Assembly (NCBI RefSeq): GCF_022201045.2
Contig: NC_068558.1
Span: 34,739,501 to 34,803,500, forward strand
DNA length: 64,000 nt
Direction: 5' to 3'
Source: Citrus sinensis
Taxonomy: Eukaryota; Streptophyta; Magnoliopsida; Sapindales; Rutaceae
The notes under the pieces were generated by a model. That model ran no database searches, was not told the DNA's origin, and worked only from the letters and a program-made list of their open reading frames with translations. The position numbers and the translations under genes are program-made. Shown piece after piece: positions 17,753 through 29,800 of the stretch (positions are counted from its first letter, which is position 1; each line of letters opens with the position of its first letter).

Positions 17753-19303
17753 TAACTTGTGAGCTGATTATTTAATGTGGCTTTGATAGTGTTGTTTCTC
17801 TGTTTTATGTTTCGGTGAATTGAGTTCTTCATGTAAATACATGTTACATCCAAAAAAGGGGATGGCTATTGAGTTGCAATATTTTATCATGATGGGCAGA
17901 ATTCAAGGACCAGAGTATTTGTAATGGTGTTTGTATTGGCTGTCTTTATTGTTGTCCTAATGAAAACAGTCAGCGTCTGATGATCAGATTTCATTCGTCT
18001 CTTTCAGCGATTCTGTATCTATCTGTCCTGCTGTCGCAAAACAATTAATGATGCATTTATTAAACGGAAATCAAAATGGGTTGAGATGAGAATGAGTTGG
18101 AATGAGAATGAAAAATAAAAATAAAAATAAGTTGTTTATTTAAAATTGTAGGAATTGGAATCAGAATCGGAATGAGCTATTTGCTTACTTTGTCTTGAAA
18201 TTAGAATTTGAATGAGTTAGATTATAATAAATTATTAAAAAGTACTTATTAAATTATTGTTATAATTATTATTTTATAGTTTAATTACAGTAATTATTTA
18301 TTAAAAATTATTATTAATGATAATTATTATTATATTAGGTAATTAATTATAATATGTTAATTAAATATAATAATATATTAATTATTGTGATTATTTATTT
18401 AAAAATTACTATTAATTATTATTATTAATTATAATTAATATTAATAGTAACAACTGTTTTTATTAATAATGATAATATAAGGGAGGTTAAAATGATAATT
18501 TTAAAATTTAAGTAGAGGTAATATATTTACTTTAAGAAATGAGATTTTCATTTTCATCTTTTTCATAGAAATAAAAACTCTAATAATTATTCTCAATTTT
18601 CGGTGAATCGCACTATTTTAATTCTTATTCCATCTCTCATAAAACCAAGTAAACTTATCATTTACTTTCATTCTTGACTAGTTCTCAGTCGGTCATTCCT
18701 GATAAGTAAACACACTACAAGTGCGAAACTAAAAATGCTTGCGCCCCAACGACAATGGCATCTGTCATCTACAGTCTGCCTTAGAATCCTTTCCGGTAAA
18801 GCATAAGCACGATTTTGCTTATGCTGCCGATCTGGGACATCTCTATTCAGCAGTATCTTGCAGCAATTTAAAGAGTTGAAATTGAAATGAATATCACAAA
18901 CTGGATTGACATTTTTTACATTACGGCGTAAATGAAACTGCTATCTAAATGAACCATGGAGAAATTTGTTAATACATGAAAACCTGTCGTGAACACCTTA
19001 GGGCTTAGAAGGTTACAAAAGGGATTTCTGGCAACAATTTCTCAGCTCACAAGAAATTTCCTTAACATGGTAACAGAAATTTATATGATACAGTTCACTC
19101 AAGTCTTTCAGAAAATTTCCAAACTCGCAACTTCAAAGAAAAGCAGAATTTGAAACTCTAATTTGAAAATCAAGGAAAACAGATATCATCACAAGCTCAT
19201 AATAAAGAAAGAACAAATCAGATCTTTAAGAAACAGGAAAATAACAAATAATCTCCTATTGTATAAAGCCTGAATTAAGACAATATCTTCAATGATGATG
19301 CTG
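17753..19303. other. MPK6 3' UTR and convergent intergenic spacer
   Basis: The first 200-250 bases after the stop are probably MPK6 3' UTR. About 18060-18720 holds an AT-rich repeat whose outer parts are rich in gaatgag/ctcattc words (for example gagaatgagttggaatgagaatg on the left), typical of a hAT-type MITE, with inverted AT-rich core blocks. The rest (18720-19303) leads into the 3' UTR of the convergent minus-strand gene. No coding exon was seen. Confidence 0.45.
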
Positions 19304-22300
19304 TTAACTTTTCGTGCTCTCAAAGAATCTTGAAAGCGGCACAGGACCACCAGCCTCTTCATCATCACTGCCAGAGTGCTTGGTCCTTGACCTGTGCTTC
19401 TTTTCCTTCTTTGATTTCTTGGACCTGGACTTTGATTTTCTTGATTCTCTCTCTTCTTCATCACTACTAGAAGATTCTGATGATGAACTTGAGGAACTTG
19501 AGTCAGAAGATCTCCGCCTTGAATGCTGCAAAGGAAAGATTTTGAGTCAGAAGATCTAACTATAACTGTAATTTTTGTTAAAAAAATAATAAATATATAG
19601 AAAATGAAAAATAAAAAATAAAAAGCCTAAGAATAGAACATTTGGCTAGTGATTACACAATCCAAAGAGAACAGTAAATCCAGGATACTGCATAATTCCA
19701 TTGAAAAGAAAAGACAGTTATAAGCGAGAAACAAATCCACATATCCAGATGGTACACCAGATTACCAGTAAAACCAACAAAATTTACATATTAAACCATA
19801 TGTTAAGCAATTCAGATTGACAACAGTGTACCACAATTAAACACCGATACAAAACTCTGTCCTGTCTCTAATCTTTCTCGATGCCTCTAAACTAAAAATA
19901 AATCTTCACTTCTCGTCATTTGTAAAATGAAACAACTGATTCTGTCCGAATCAAATACTAAATTTTCTCTGCAGTTTATAGCAACCAAAATTGCAGTTAA
20001 GAGTTCCCATGGATTCATCAACCCCTCCAAGAATGTCATATACTGACCTGAAGATAAAAAAATATGTTACAAACTAAGAGCTACAATGCAGTTCTTCAAG
20101 CACGGGTCCCCTCCTTTAACACTATATGACAAAAAATAGCTTCCAGGAGATTCTTGGAAGTTGATATTTAAACTGCAAGTACCGAAATGGACAGATATGA
20201 GTTTCTAAACAGTTTCAAGATCCATGATTTTTCTTCACTCATCTAAACCAGGTAGGGATTTTGTGATAGGGAACTATATCTGATTCTAGCTTTGTATAGG
20301 GGTGATTGGGTATACATTTATAGCACAAATAGTCTTAAAATTTTGTTTTCTTAGTGGACAGCTGGTCCACTATCTGTTTTAAATCTTCATCTTTAATACA
20401 ATTTTGAGTTTTTTTTTTTTTAAAAAATCACCAAAATACAAGGCTAGGCAAAAAATCACCAAAACACAAGGCTAGGCCAAACAGGGTTCTTAGCATACTT
20501 TATTGGTAAGAGTTCAAATCACTATATTTACATGTGCAAAGTATGTCAATACCTAAATTAAAACTTTGGACTGTATTTCAAACATGAAACAGTCAGATTC
20601 ATAAGGTTGCCAAACCATATGATGCGAATGAATACAAACTTGAAAAAAGCACAAACTGCACAATACAAGGAGCGAGGGGCGTCAAACTTGAGGAAAGCAC
20701 AAACCCCACAATACTAGGAGCGATGCATGTTGGTACTCAACTATGGTCCAATTATTTGAAACAGTCTAACTTGCTCAACCTCCCAAAGAGAATATGTTTG
20801 TTTCGTATTTTGGACTGCATCAGTGATGCAATATTTAGTAAATGGATAAGCAATTTTAATCCTCCAAAAAACAGTACCACTAGGCCACTGTCTAGTAATA
20901 AATGTAAAAGCTTTTACCAGGAAACTAATTTAGAACAGAAGACTGAAACATGTGTTTCTAGTTTCAAAAAACATCCATGAAGGCAAGAGCATAGAGGGTT
21001 GTTCCCTTAGCTTATCGTTAAGGAATTAAAAAAATCCGTGCTATAAGTATTATCATATCAGTCACATATGCAATTTATATGAAACAATGACCAGCAACTA
21101 GAATCTACACGCAAGGCTTGTTAGAAATAGTAAGCACCTTTCTCTTTTTGCTGCTGCGTTTCTTTAAGTCTCTATCCTTCCTATCTACAAGAATGCATTC
21201 ATCGGTAGAGAGGTAAAGAATAAGGGTCAGTAATCATAAGAAATGAGACACATGTTCTTGTCTTAAGATCTTTTACACATACCTTTTTTACGATCAGACT
21301 TACTACCAGAGTGATTCCTTCCTTGGGCCAGCTTGCGTGCCCTTTCAGCATCTAATTGGGCTCTGTACTCTCGCATCATTCTATCAGTATCTTTTTCCAG
21401 TTCACCTTTTCTCAGTTCATCTTCCTAGCACATCAAGTACAAAGATAAGTGACAAATATGCCATTCATAATAACACAAACGCCAGTAGCTTAGCACACAT
21501 TCAGAAGGTATGCATCCAGAAAACTTGGAACTGAATAAGAAAATGGTTACAGTAACAATTCTAATGTGAACAGAAAAGAAATATACAGGGCGTCATAAGA
21601 GAGTCCAAAGTGCAAGCAAAGGGTAAGCTGGACCTTTGGCCAGCTTTGTCTGAACCATTTGCAAGCAATATTGACTCTAGCTCCAACTTTTTCTTCTCTT
21701 ATTTTCTTAGCATGTACATCATAATAATGTGAGTTTCTAAGATCAGACAGAAGATTTTGGAATATTTAGGGGGCATCAAGTTAACCTGGTGAAAGGTTAA
21801 GTCTCTTATGACCTACTATTTGCATCTTTCATGGTGAGGGATTAAGGGGGCCATTGTATTCTGTAAGCAAAATAACTCAAATTTCAGGGGTTCTCACTTG
21901 GAGGGTGTATGTTTGCACTAATCACAACCACACAATAAATCAATACCTTGCTATGTTGAAGAGTTTCAAAATAAATAAATAAATATCAAATTCAAACTTC
22001 CTGATTGTTATCATCCAAACTTGGGACTAAATGAATTGTGAAAAATTGGACTTGCAAGGTTAACAAACTACAGTGGGTTTAAATACATTTGACAAATCCT
22101 GCAACAGCAACACTCCATCAGTCTAATTCTATGATACTTAGGAACAAGGCAAACACAATCTTAAAGCCGGTGTAGCTACGAACAAACCTAAAAGTCCAGA
22201 CAACAAAAGACTGCATCATTTTTAAACTCGTAGATGCCAAATTGCAGAAAATCATAATCCTAGATATATAACAAGCGAAATTATCTGGAAAATTTCGAAG

Positions 22301-23856
22301 ACAAATCCATTTAAATTCCAGCTTAATCAAATACCTAACCAACTTTTTCAAAAAGAAATTTAGTACTTTACAATCCGAAATCAGAATGCATTATCAAAAA
22401 TAGAATAAGCTTCTGTATGTCACAGACGAATAGAGGTGCCAAATATATTTCTTTATTTCTATTACTCTAAATAACTTCTCACATTCATGCATGTGGATAT
22501 GTTTCTTCACATAGGACATAGTCACAGAGAATTATGTTTATCGCATTCACTGAACATTGTAGCAAGATTACACCAACAGTTAATAATTTAAAAATAAAAA
22601 TAAAAACATATATGAATTTGCATTGCAGCTTACCTTTTGTTTCTTTTTAAACTCTTCCCAGGTAACCGTGTGAGATGTTTTAAGGCTGGCCAAACGAGCA
22701 GCATGCCACTCTGGTGAATGAAAAGACCCATCCACCTGCGAGGGCCCCATCAGAAATATTCCAGGAAAAATAGTCATCCAAAATAATATTACAGCATTAC
22801 TTAAAACAATCGAATTGTCTAATTGACGAAAAGAAAAACCTTTCCTAAGATACCCTAAAATAAAGAATGAATTTAAAAAGTTAACCTCACCATTAGCAAT
22901 TTTCAGCACTAAGCATCTAAGAACACTAAACGATCATCTGTTCACTCAAATAAATAGAACTTGCTAGCATGCCCTTGATCGTTAAATCAAGAAATAAAAG
23001 AGGGCCGTGGGACTGGCAAGCACTTGCAATCAATCATACCAACAGAGAGAAAGAAAACATTTGTGTATAAGTGCAGATCACTTCGCTAATTAATAACGTA
23101 GCAGCTAACTCGTCAAAAGCTTGTCAAGAGTAATACACTTGTGCACTTCTTCTGCTAGGAGCTGATTTAGGATCTAAATTTATTCCAAACACAACCTATA
23201 CAATCTAACAACTAACTTCATCTAATAAACGTATTGAGAAGAAATTGTTCTGTCGTTCAATTTAAAAACTAAGCTCAAAAGTTGCTATCACTACTCTTGT
23301 ACTGTTGTAAGCACTCGAAGAGGTTTTACCAGTTAAGCTAGCAAGCAGCTAACCCAATAAAGGTGTAAAAAATTGACTAGGAGAAACAGTTAATAGCATA
23401 AAATTAAAAACTAGTGCACCATACGAACTTCTAATAATCCAACTAAGCTCACTCCTCACTAATCAGTATCTCAAAACCACCAACCAACAAGCCAATTGAA
23501 TCAGATTTTTCCCGCCAGTAAGCAGAAAAAACAATTACTTAGCTCAACAAACTGTAGGAAACAATGCAAATCACAAGCAACAAGCATGTGCCAGAAATTT
23601 AAAATTAGACAGATTATTAAAACAATCCAAATTAAAAACACAAATTTACTAAACCACTAAGCATAAGCAACTAGCCTATTCGAGATAATGATAAAAAAAT
23701 TAAAAAATTAAAAACTCGAAAAATGGGAAAGATTTTGATTTTGAAATACTAGTATGAAAGGGTACGAACCATGCCGTCCTCGATCTCATCAGGGGCAGCC
23801 GAGGAAGAACCGAGGCGAGCTCTCTGCATGGCTTTGTACGCTTGGTTTTTGCCCAT
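19304..23856 (-). CDS. Ser/Lys/Arg-rich nuclear protein, FAM133-like
   Basis: Five exons on the minus strand: 23856-23770, 22735-22634, 21424-21283, 21184-21138 and 19525-19304, all in phase, giving 199 aa. The N-terminus MGKNQAYKAMQRARLGSSSA and the segment DGSFHSPEWHAARLASL are followed by a charged helical region (TWEEFKKKQKEDEL, EYRAQLDAERARKLAQG). The C-terminal half has alternating basic and Ser/Asp/Glu runs and ends GPVPLSRFFESTKS. The low-complexity tail resembles FAM133 and splicing-associated nuclear proteins; I recall similar plant proteins annotated as FAM133-like. It is most likely a nuclear, phosphorylated RNA-processing accessory protein, but this is inferred from composition. 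The gene converges with MPK6. Confidence 0.82.
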
Positions 23857-25723
23857 TTTGAATGATATACCCAGATGAAAAAAAATCCGAGAAAATTTGA
23901 GGGGACAATTCAGAAACCCAGAAAGAAAAAAATAGAGGAAAAGTTTTCTTTTCTCTTTTTAATTTTCTAGGATATTAACGGTCGAGAACCCATGAAAAAG
24001 GAGAGGAAATATAGGGATTGTACGGAATTTGTTGTTATCGTGAGTGAAAGAGAAAAGAAAGAGACGATGAAATAATAAATAAATATTAAGGGGCGAAAAA
24101 GAAAGATGGAAGATATCTAATTTCTTTTGGGTAATTTTCGGGTCGGGTTGATCAAATCTTATTTAAAGAATCCTTTTTAAACCTTTTAAAGTCCATAGAG
24201 TTACAGTTTGGATTGCCCATGAAGGCTCAAGGCCCATGAGAAAGTTACTAATCGGGCTCCAGTGTCCATAAAGTTTGATACGAGTTAGGTGTTAAAATAA
24301 TAGGCATATCCCAGCAATGAAATTTTCACTTCAACAGTTATAAATCCCGGTAAAAAATTTCTAATGTATTTTACATTTATTGTGAAAAAAATATCTCACT
24401 TTGATGTAAGTCTCTTAACCATTGAAGTTGTTGCTTCAAAGAATGGAACCTAGAGAATCATCGGAAATCTCCATTTACTCCATAATATTTGACAAATCAA
24501 TCACTCCTTGATTTCCTCTTCTCCATTAACAATTAGACTTAAATATAAATTTCAACCACCCTGTTTTATCACAAAATAAAGAGAGAGTATTAAAATTAAG
24601 AGTTTCTTTATTAAATTTCTAAAGTCTGAAATTTTATTCATTTCAGAACTTTTTTTTAATTTACTTGATTATTTTTTATAATTTATGTATGATTATCAGA
24701 CATTTACATCTGACTAAAAAAAGTAAAATTTTGTTATTTTTATCTAAATAGAAAAAAAAGTTTGAATGAAAAGTAAATATTATATTCAATATATGTATAT
24801 ATATCTAATTCTTTTTTTTCTGATTTACGAGAGCATAAATGTTAAATAACCATATTTAAGTTTTTTTTAATAAAAACAAACAAGATATTACTTATACTCA
24901 GATATTAAAAAGAAAAAATCAAACATGTCTATTAAAAAATAAATAAATATATTATTCAGATATGTATATTCAAACTTATTTGAACTTCAAAATTTATGTT
25001 CAAACTTATTTGAACTTTAGAAAAATTCAGACCCATTCGAAGTTCCAAGGAAAAAAAAAAAGGCTACCTAATTAAGAAGTTTTTTTTTTAACACCAAAAT
25101 TACATTTTTTTGAGGGTAGAATAATATGACGGTGCCTATTAACAAAGCTGCAGATTGTTTCAATCAAATCTTAAGTACGTGTTCTATGTAAAGTTCTTTT
25201 GTGTGCATTAATTTTTTGTGTTGTCGAAGAGATTATTCATTGGAGATGCATTCCTCTCGTTTAATTGAAACCCTTCGCCTAATACCCTATCTACATAATA
25301 CATTGTTCCACACGCCGTAAAAGAGAAACGAAATGGCTTGACTTGAGTCGGTCTACAATATTATGCGTGAAAAAAAAAAAAAACAGTTTACAACGTAGTA
25401 ATTAGAGGATTCCAAACTTTATAAGGTTTGGGATTCCTGAATTGAAAGTGATTGCTCAAGGACCAATGATTGCAGATGTCACCACCAACGCTCCAAATCA
25501 GCGTGCTGGACAAAGAAGACAAGAAGCATGATTCCAGCATTTGAAGGCAGGCAAAGCAACGCCCTCAATTGGAATATCAATATTCAATAGTTCCAACACT
25601 CTATCTCTTGCAAAGTATATGTGCTGCAACGGGTAGACAGCTGATTCAATTATTCAGATCGTTCGCATCCTCAGACTGATACATCAGTTAATAGCGACTT
25701 TATTTTGACCCGCTTCGGGGTTT

Positions 25724-25834
25724 GGTGGGTCGTCGCCAAGTGCTTTTTCTTCTTCTATACGGAATATTTTCGGTGTGTGGTAGGTAGGTCGACGCCACGT
25801 GCTTTTTCTTCTTATATATGGAATATTTTTGTGT
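25724..25834 (+). repeat. 59-bp imperfect tandem duplication
   Basis: The block ggtgggtcgtcgccaagtgc followed by tttttcttcttctatacggaat recurs 59 bases later as ggtaggtcgacgccacgtgc followed by tttttcttcttatatatggaat. There are two copies, and the second contains a CACGTG E/G-box core that the first (CAAGTG) lacks. Confidence 0.75.
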
Positions 25835-25904
25835 ACTCTTGTGCCTTTTTTTTTAACTCTTTATTATATATATATATAAATGTTTCAGTTTGGAATTTTT
25901 AAGT

Positions 25905-26005
25905 GCCGGAAAGTGCGGGTAAACTTTAAAACCGCATGGTTTTAAAGACTTAAAATTGTAAGTTTTTAAAGCCGTGCGATTTTAAAGTTTTCCAATACTT
26001 TCACG
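25905..26005. repeat. Palindromic-box repeat, copy A
   Basis: Contains the inverted repeat ctttaaaacc-gcat-ggttttaaag (25924-25947; 10-base arms, 4-base loop) and a second, imperfect box ttttaaagccgtgcgatttt about 40 bases later. Related boxes occur at 32601-32735 and 42032-42145. Confidence 0.5.
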
Positions 26006-26286
26006 CATTTTAAAATTTTTGACAAAAAAACTACTATATATATTTATAATAAATAATGCAGGGATGAAGAGTAATGTTCCAAGAGCACAAAAAATCTTAT
26101 GCTTCTATATTATCAATTTTTTTTTACTTTGCTTTTATTTTATTGATTTCATTAAAACTTTCGGTCTCTCTCTCTCTTTTTCTCTTCTTCTCTCTAAATA
26201 ACACAAGACATGAGGACCCATCATGCATCATGCACATTTTTTCAAATTTTCTTTTATTGGGTTTTCTTTCGTTATCATTCTGTTTC

Positions 26287-26304
26287 TTGACTTTGACTTT
26301 GACT
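26287..26304 (+). promoter_or_regulatory. Three tandem W-boxes (TTGACT) upstream of the TNL gene
   Basis: TTGACT occurs three times in direct succession (26287-26292, 26293-26298, 26299-26304), about 0.6 kb upstream of the TNL start codon. TTGAC[C/T] is the binding core of WRKY transcription factors, which control many defence genes in plants. Being in the promoter of a TNL receptor makes a WRKY-responsive role plausible; function is inferred from the motif only. Confidence 0.6.
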
Positions 26305-26896
26305 TCAGCTCTACGTGGAAAATATAGCTACATAAAAGTCAAGTCACTTTCGGCAGTTAAAATTTTAAGTATTTAGAAATTTTATTTATTTGTACAAACT
26401 GCCGCTTCAATTAACTGGTGGACATTTTATTACCCTAATCTTAAAATAGATAGTTCGAATATTTAACTATGATGTTGTTTTTCTTTTTCCAAATATTGAA
26501 AATAAATCCAACGCGTTGCATTATCTCTTGAAATTATATTCGGCGGTTTCGATAGACTTTAAACCTGCTAGAGATTGAAATTTCCTCTTCAGAACACGTT
26601 GTTTATTTGTCAATAGTGCGATGCTCTTTAATTTTTTAACAACACAGTCAAAATGATATATTAAAAATTTGTAAGGAGCCCATAGTTTCAAATTGCATTC
26701 TCTCATATATTCAGATGGGGAAAGCTACATGAAATTTGTAAGGAAAATAATCCAAAGAGAGAAGAAAGAAACGGGAAAGTAATAGGAAATTAATTATAAT
26801 TTATGCGTAATAAAAGCTCAAAGTAGGAAAGTCATATATTTACTTTCACTCAACACTACTCTCTGTTTAATTCAGTCACAAAAATTTCCTTCATAC

Positions 26897-29800
26897 ATGG
26901 CTTCATCATCTTCTTCTTCTTCTTCCGGCCTTACTGCTCAAAGCAAATATGAGGTCTTCCTCAGTTTCAGAGGGGAGGACACTCGTAATGGCTTTACCAG
27001 CCATCTAGCTGCAGCTTTACACCGGAAACAAATACAATTCTTCATTGACGATGAAGAACTTAAGAAAGGTGATGAGATTTCGCCTACCATTTTGAAGGCA
27101 ATCGAAACATCAGATATTTCGATAATTATCTTCTCAAAAGACTATGCTGCTTCCAAATGGTGCCTCAATGAGCTTGTCAAGATTCTTGATTGCAAGAAAA
27201 TAAATGGCCAAATTGTGATACCGGTTTTCTACCAAGTGGATCCATCTAATGTGCGAAAACAGAGTGGGAGTTTCGGAGAAGCTTTTGACGAGTATGAAAA
27301 GAACTTTCCAAATATGGTTCAAAAATGGAGGGACGCATTGACCCAAGCATCAAATATATCTGGATATCATGAGTCCAGGACTTTCAGGTCACTCTTTTTA
27401 ACTCTTCCTATTCCTCGTATAATTTGGCATTTTTTCTTTTAATCAATAAAAGAACATTAATGCTTTATAGCCTGAGCTACGCTTATGTTGGATTAGGATA
27501 TGATCAAATTATGAGAGGATCCTTTCCTGGGCATGTTTGGGATTGCTTTAGTTTCCTAAATAATATTGCCTGAGTTTCCTAAATAATATGCTTTATAAAT
27601 ATTTTGGTAAAATGTTTGGTAATTTTACATTATTAAATAGTCACTTTACAAATAATTTATCATATATATTTGATAAGTTAACCACTACAGCGCATTAGAA
27701 AATATAAATAGAAAGTTAAAATTTTTTAAAAATATTATCAATGCTAATTAAAGAAATAAATATACCATTGTTCCGTAATTCATGTCTTATTATCTCATAA
27801 CAATTTGCCAGGAACGAGGCGGAACTAGTGGAAAACATTGTTGAAGATATTTCCCAGAAATTGGAAGATATGTCAAACTCAACTGATTTAGATAGCTTCG
27901 TCGGATTAAATTCACGAATTGAGGAAATGAAATCACTGCTGTGTCTCGAATCTCACGATGTTCGAATCGTAGGAATTTGGGGCATGGGCGGTGTCGGTAA
28001 AACAACCATTGCTAGTGTTGTTTTCCATCAAATATCAAGAGACTTTCAAGGCAAGTGCTTCGTGGCGGACGTCAGAGAAGAATCAAATAAAATGGGAGTC
28101 ATTCACGTTCGAGATGAGGTTATTTCTCGAGTATTAGGAGAAAATCTCAAAATAGGAACCCCCACTATACCCCAGAATATCCGGAAAAGGCTCCAACGGA
28201 TCAAAGTGTTGATCGTTCTTGATGATGTTCATGATGGATTCGCTCAATTAGAAAATTTAGTTGGAGGGTCTGATAAATTTAGCCCTGGAAGTAGAATCAT
28301 TATAACTACTAGAGATAAACGAGTACTTGATAAATGTGGAGTGGATAACATATTTGAGGTCAAGGGATTGCAACACAGTAAAGCTCTCGAGCTCTTTTGT
28401 AGAAAAGCCTTTAGACAAAACAATCGCTCTCATGATCTTCTTGAGCTCTCACAGGAAGTAGTGTGTTATGCCGATGGCAATCCGTTGGCTCTCGAAGTTT
28501 TGGGTTCTTCCCTTCACCAAAAGAGCAAACAGCAATGGGAAGATAAATTGCACAACTTGAAATTGATTTCAGAACCGAGTATTTATAAGGTGTTGAAAAT
28601 CAGTTATGATGAGCTGAATTCAGAAGAGAAGGAAATATTTCTTGACATCGCATGTTTCTTTAATGGAGAATATATAGACTTCGTGACAAGGATACAAGAC
28701 GATCCTATGTCCATACGTGATCGACTGAACATTCTCATTGACAAGTCACTCATCACAATATCGTCATATGGGAATCGGCTACGGATGCATGATTTATTGC
28801 AAGAGATGGGTCAGATAATCGTTCGCCAAGAATCTGTCAAAGAACCATGCAAACGTAGCAGGCTGTGGGATCACAATGATGTCTATCACGTGCTAAAGAA
28901 AAATAAGGTAAGAATCACTGATTTGACTTTTACTATTAATTTTTCTTCTCCAAAGCGAGAAATTTTAGAATACATAAGAGGTACATACAATAAGTAAATA
29001 ATATTATAACATATGTGTATTTAGTTTGAAAAACTATTATGTAAGTAGTGGTTATATTAAATTCAACTACGCATGGCATGTATGTATCAATTAGTTATAA
29101 TACAGAGATATTCTAAAATTTTTTCTCCAAAACCAAGTTTTAATTTGCCAAAATTATCCTTAGTCGATGTTACTTACAAGGCCCCTAAATTGCTTTTTGC
29201 GCCCATTCACTATAATATCATTTAAAACTTTTGTTGAACAACTTAGGAGCATCGCAAGCAAATTACTTGGTAATAGAAAACACATCTTTCAAAATAAAAA
29301 GCCTAGGTTAGTTTTTAGGCAATTAAACGTAATGAGATTATCATTGCAATCAATGAAATTAGATTAACCAATAGGGAATCCAAAAGCTTGTTAATTAGCA
29401 TGGATTGTACAGTGGTGCATGAATTCGTTTACCTTTCATAATCTCAGCTTTGAGACTAAACTTTTGCATGAACTTTAATTTACTTGCAATAGAATGATAA
29501 TCTTAAATTTATTCTTAAAAATGTGAAAATTTTAACTTATTCTCTAAAATATATTAAATTCAACTACTGATTAATATTGGCTTAGGGTCCGTTTGTGATT
29601 GTTTTTAAAGGCTTAAAAGTGATTTTAAAAATATAAAAGCAAATTTTAGTGCTTGATAAAAAAAAAATCAAAATCACTTTTGTCAAAATCAGCCCCTCTT
29701 ACAACTGATTTTGAAAAGTAGGGAATGAGTAACTTTTAGATTCTGATTTTAAGAATCAATTTTATCCTTTAATACAATTTCATAATTATCCTTAAAATTA

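Larger units (their letters stand above)
23857..26896. other. Intergenic region upstream of the TNL gene
   Basis: The first 200-250 bases are the 5' region of the minus-strand FAM133-like gene. The remainder is AT-rich with no convincing exon. It holds a near-palindrome at 25407-25438 (ggattccaaac...gtttgggattcc), a 59-bp direct duplication at 25724-25834, palindromic boxes at 25924-25990, and a triple W-box at 26287-26304, each listed separately. Confidence 0.45.

Noticed and set aside
26074..26376. 100-codon hydrophobic open frame upstream of the TNL gene
   Set aside because: It consists of Phe/Leu/Ser runs from T-rich and CT-repeat DNA, with no start context or family resemblance.
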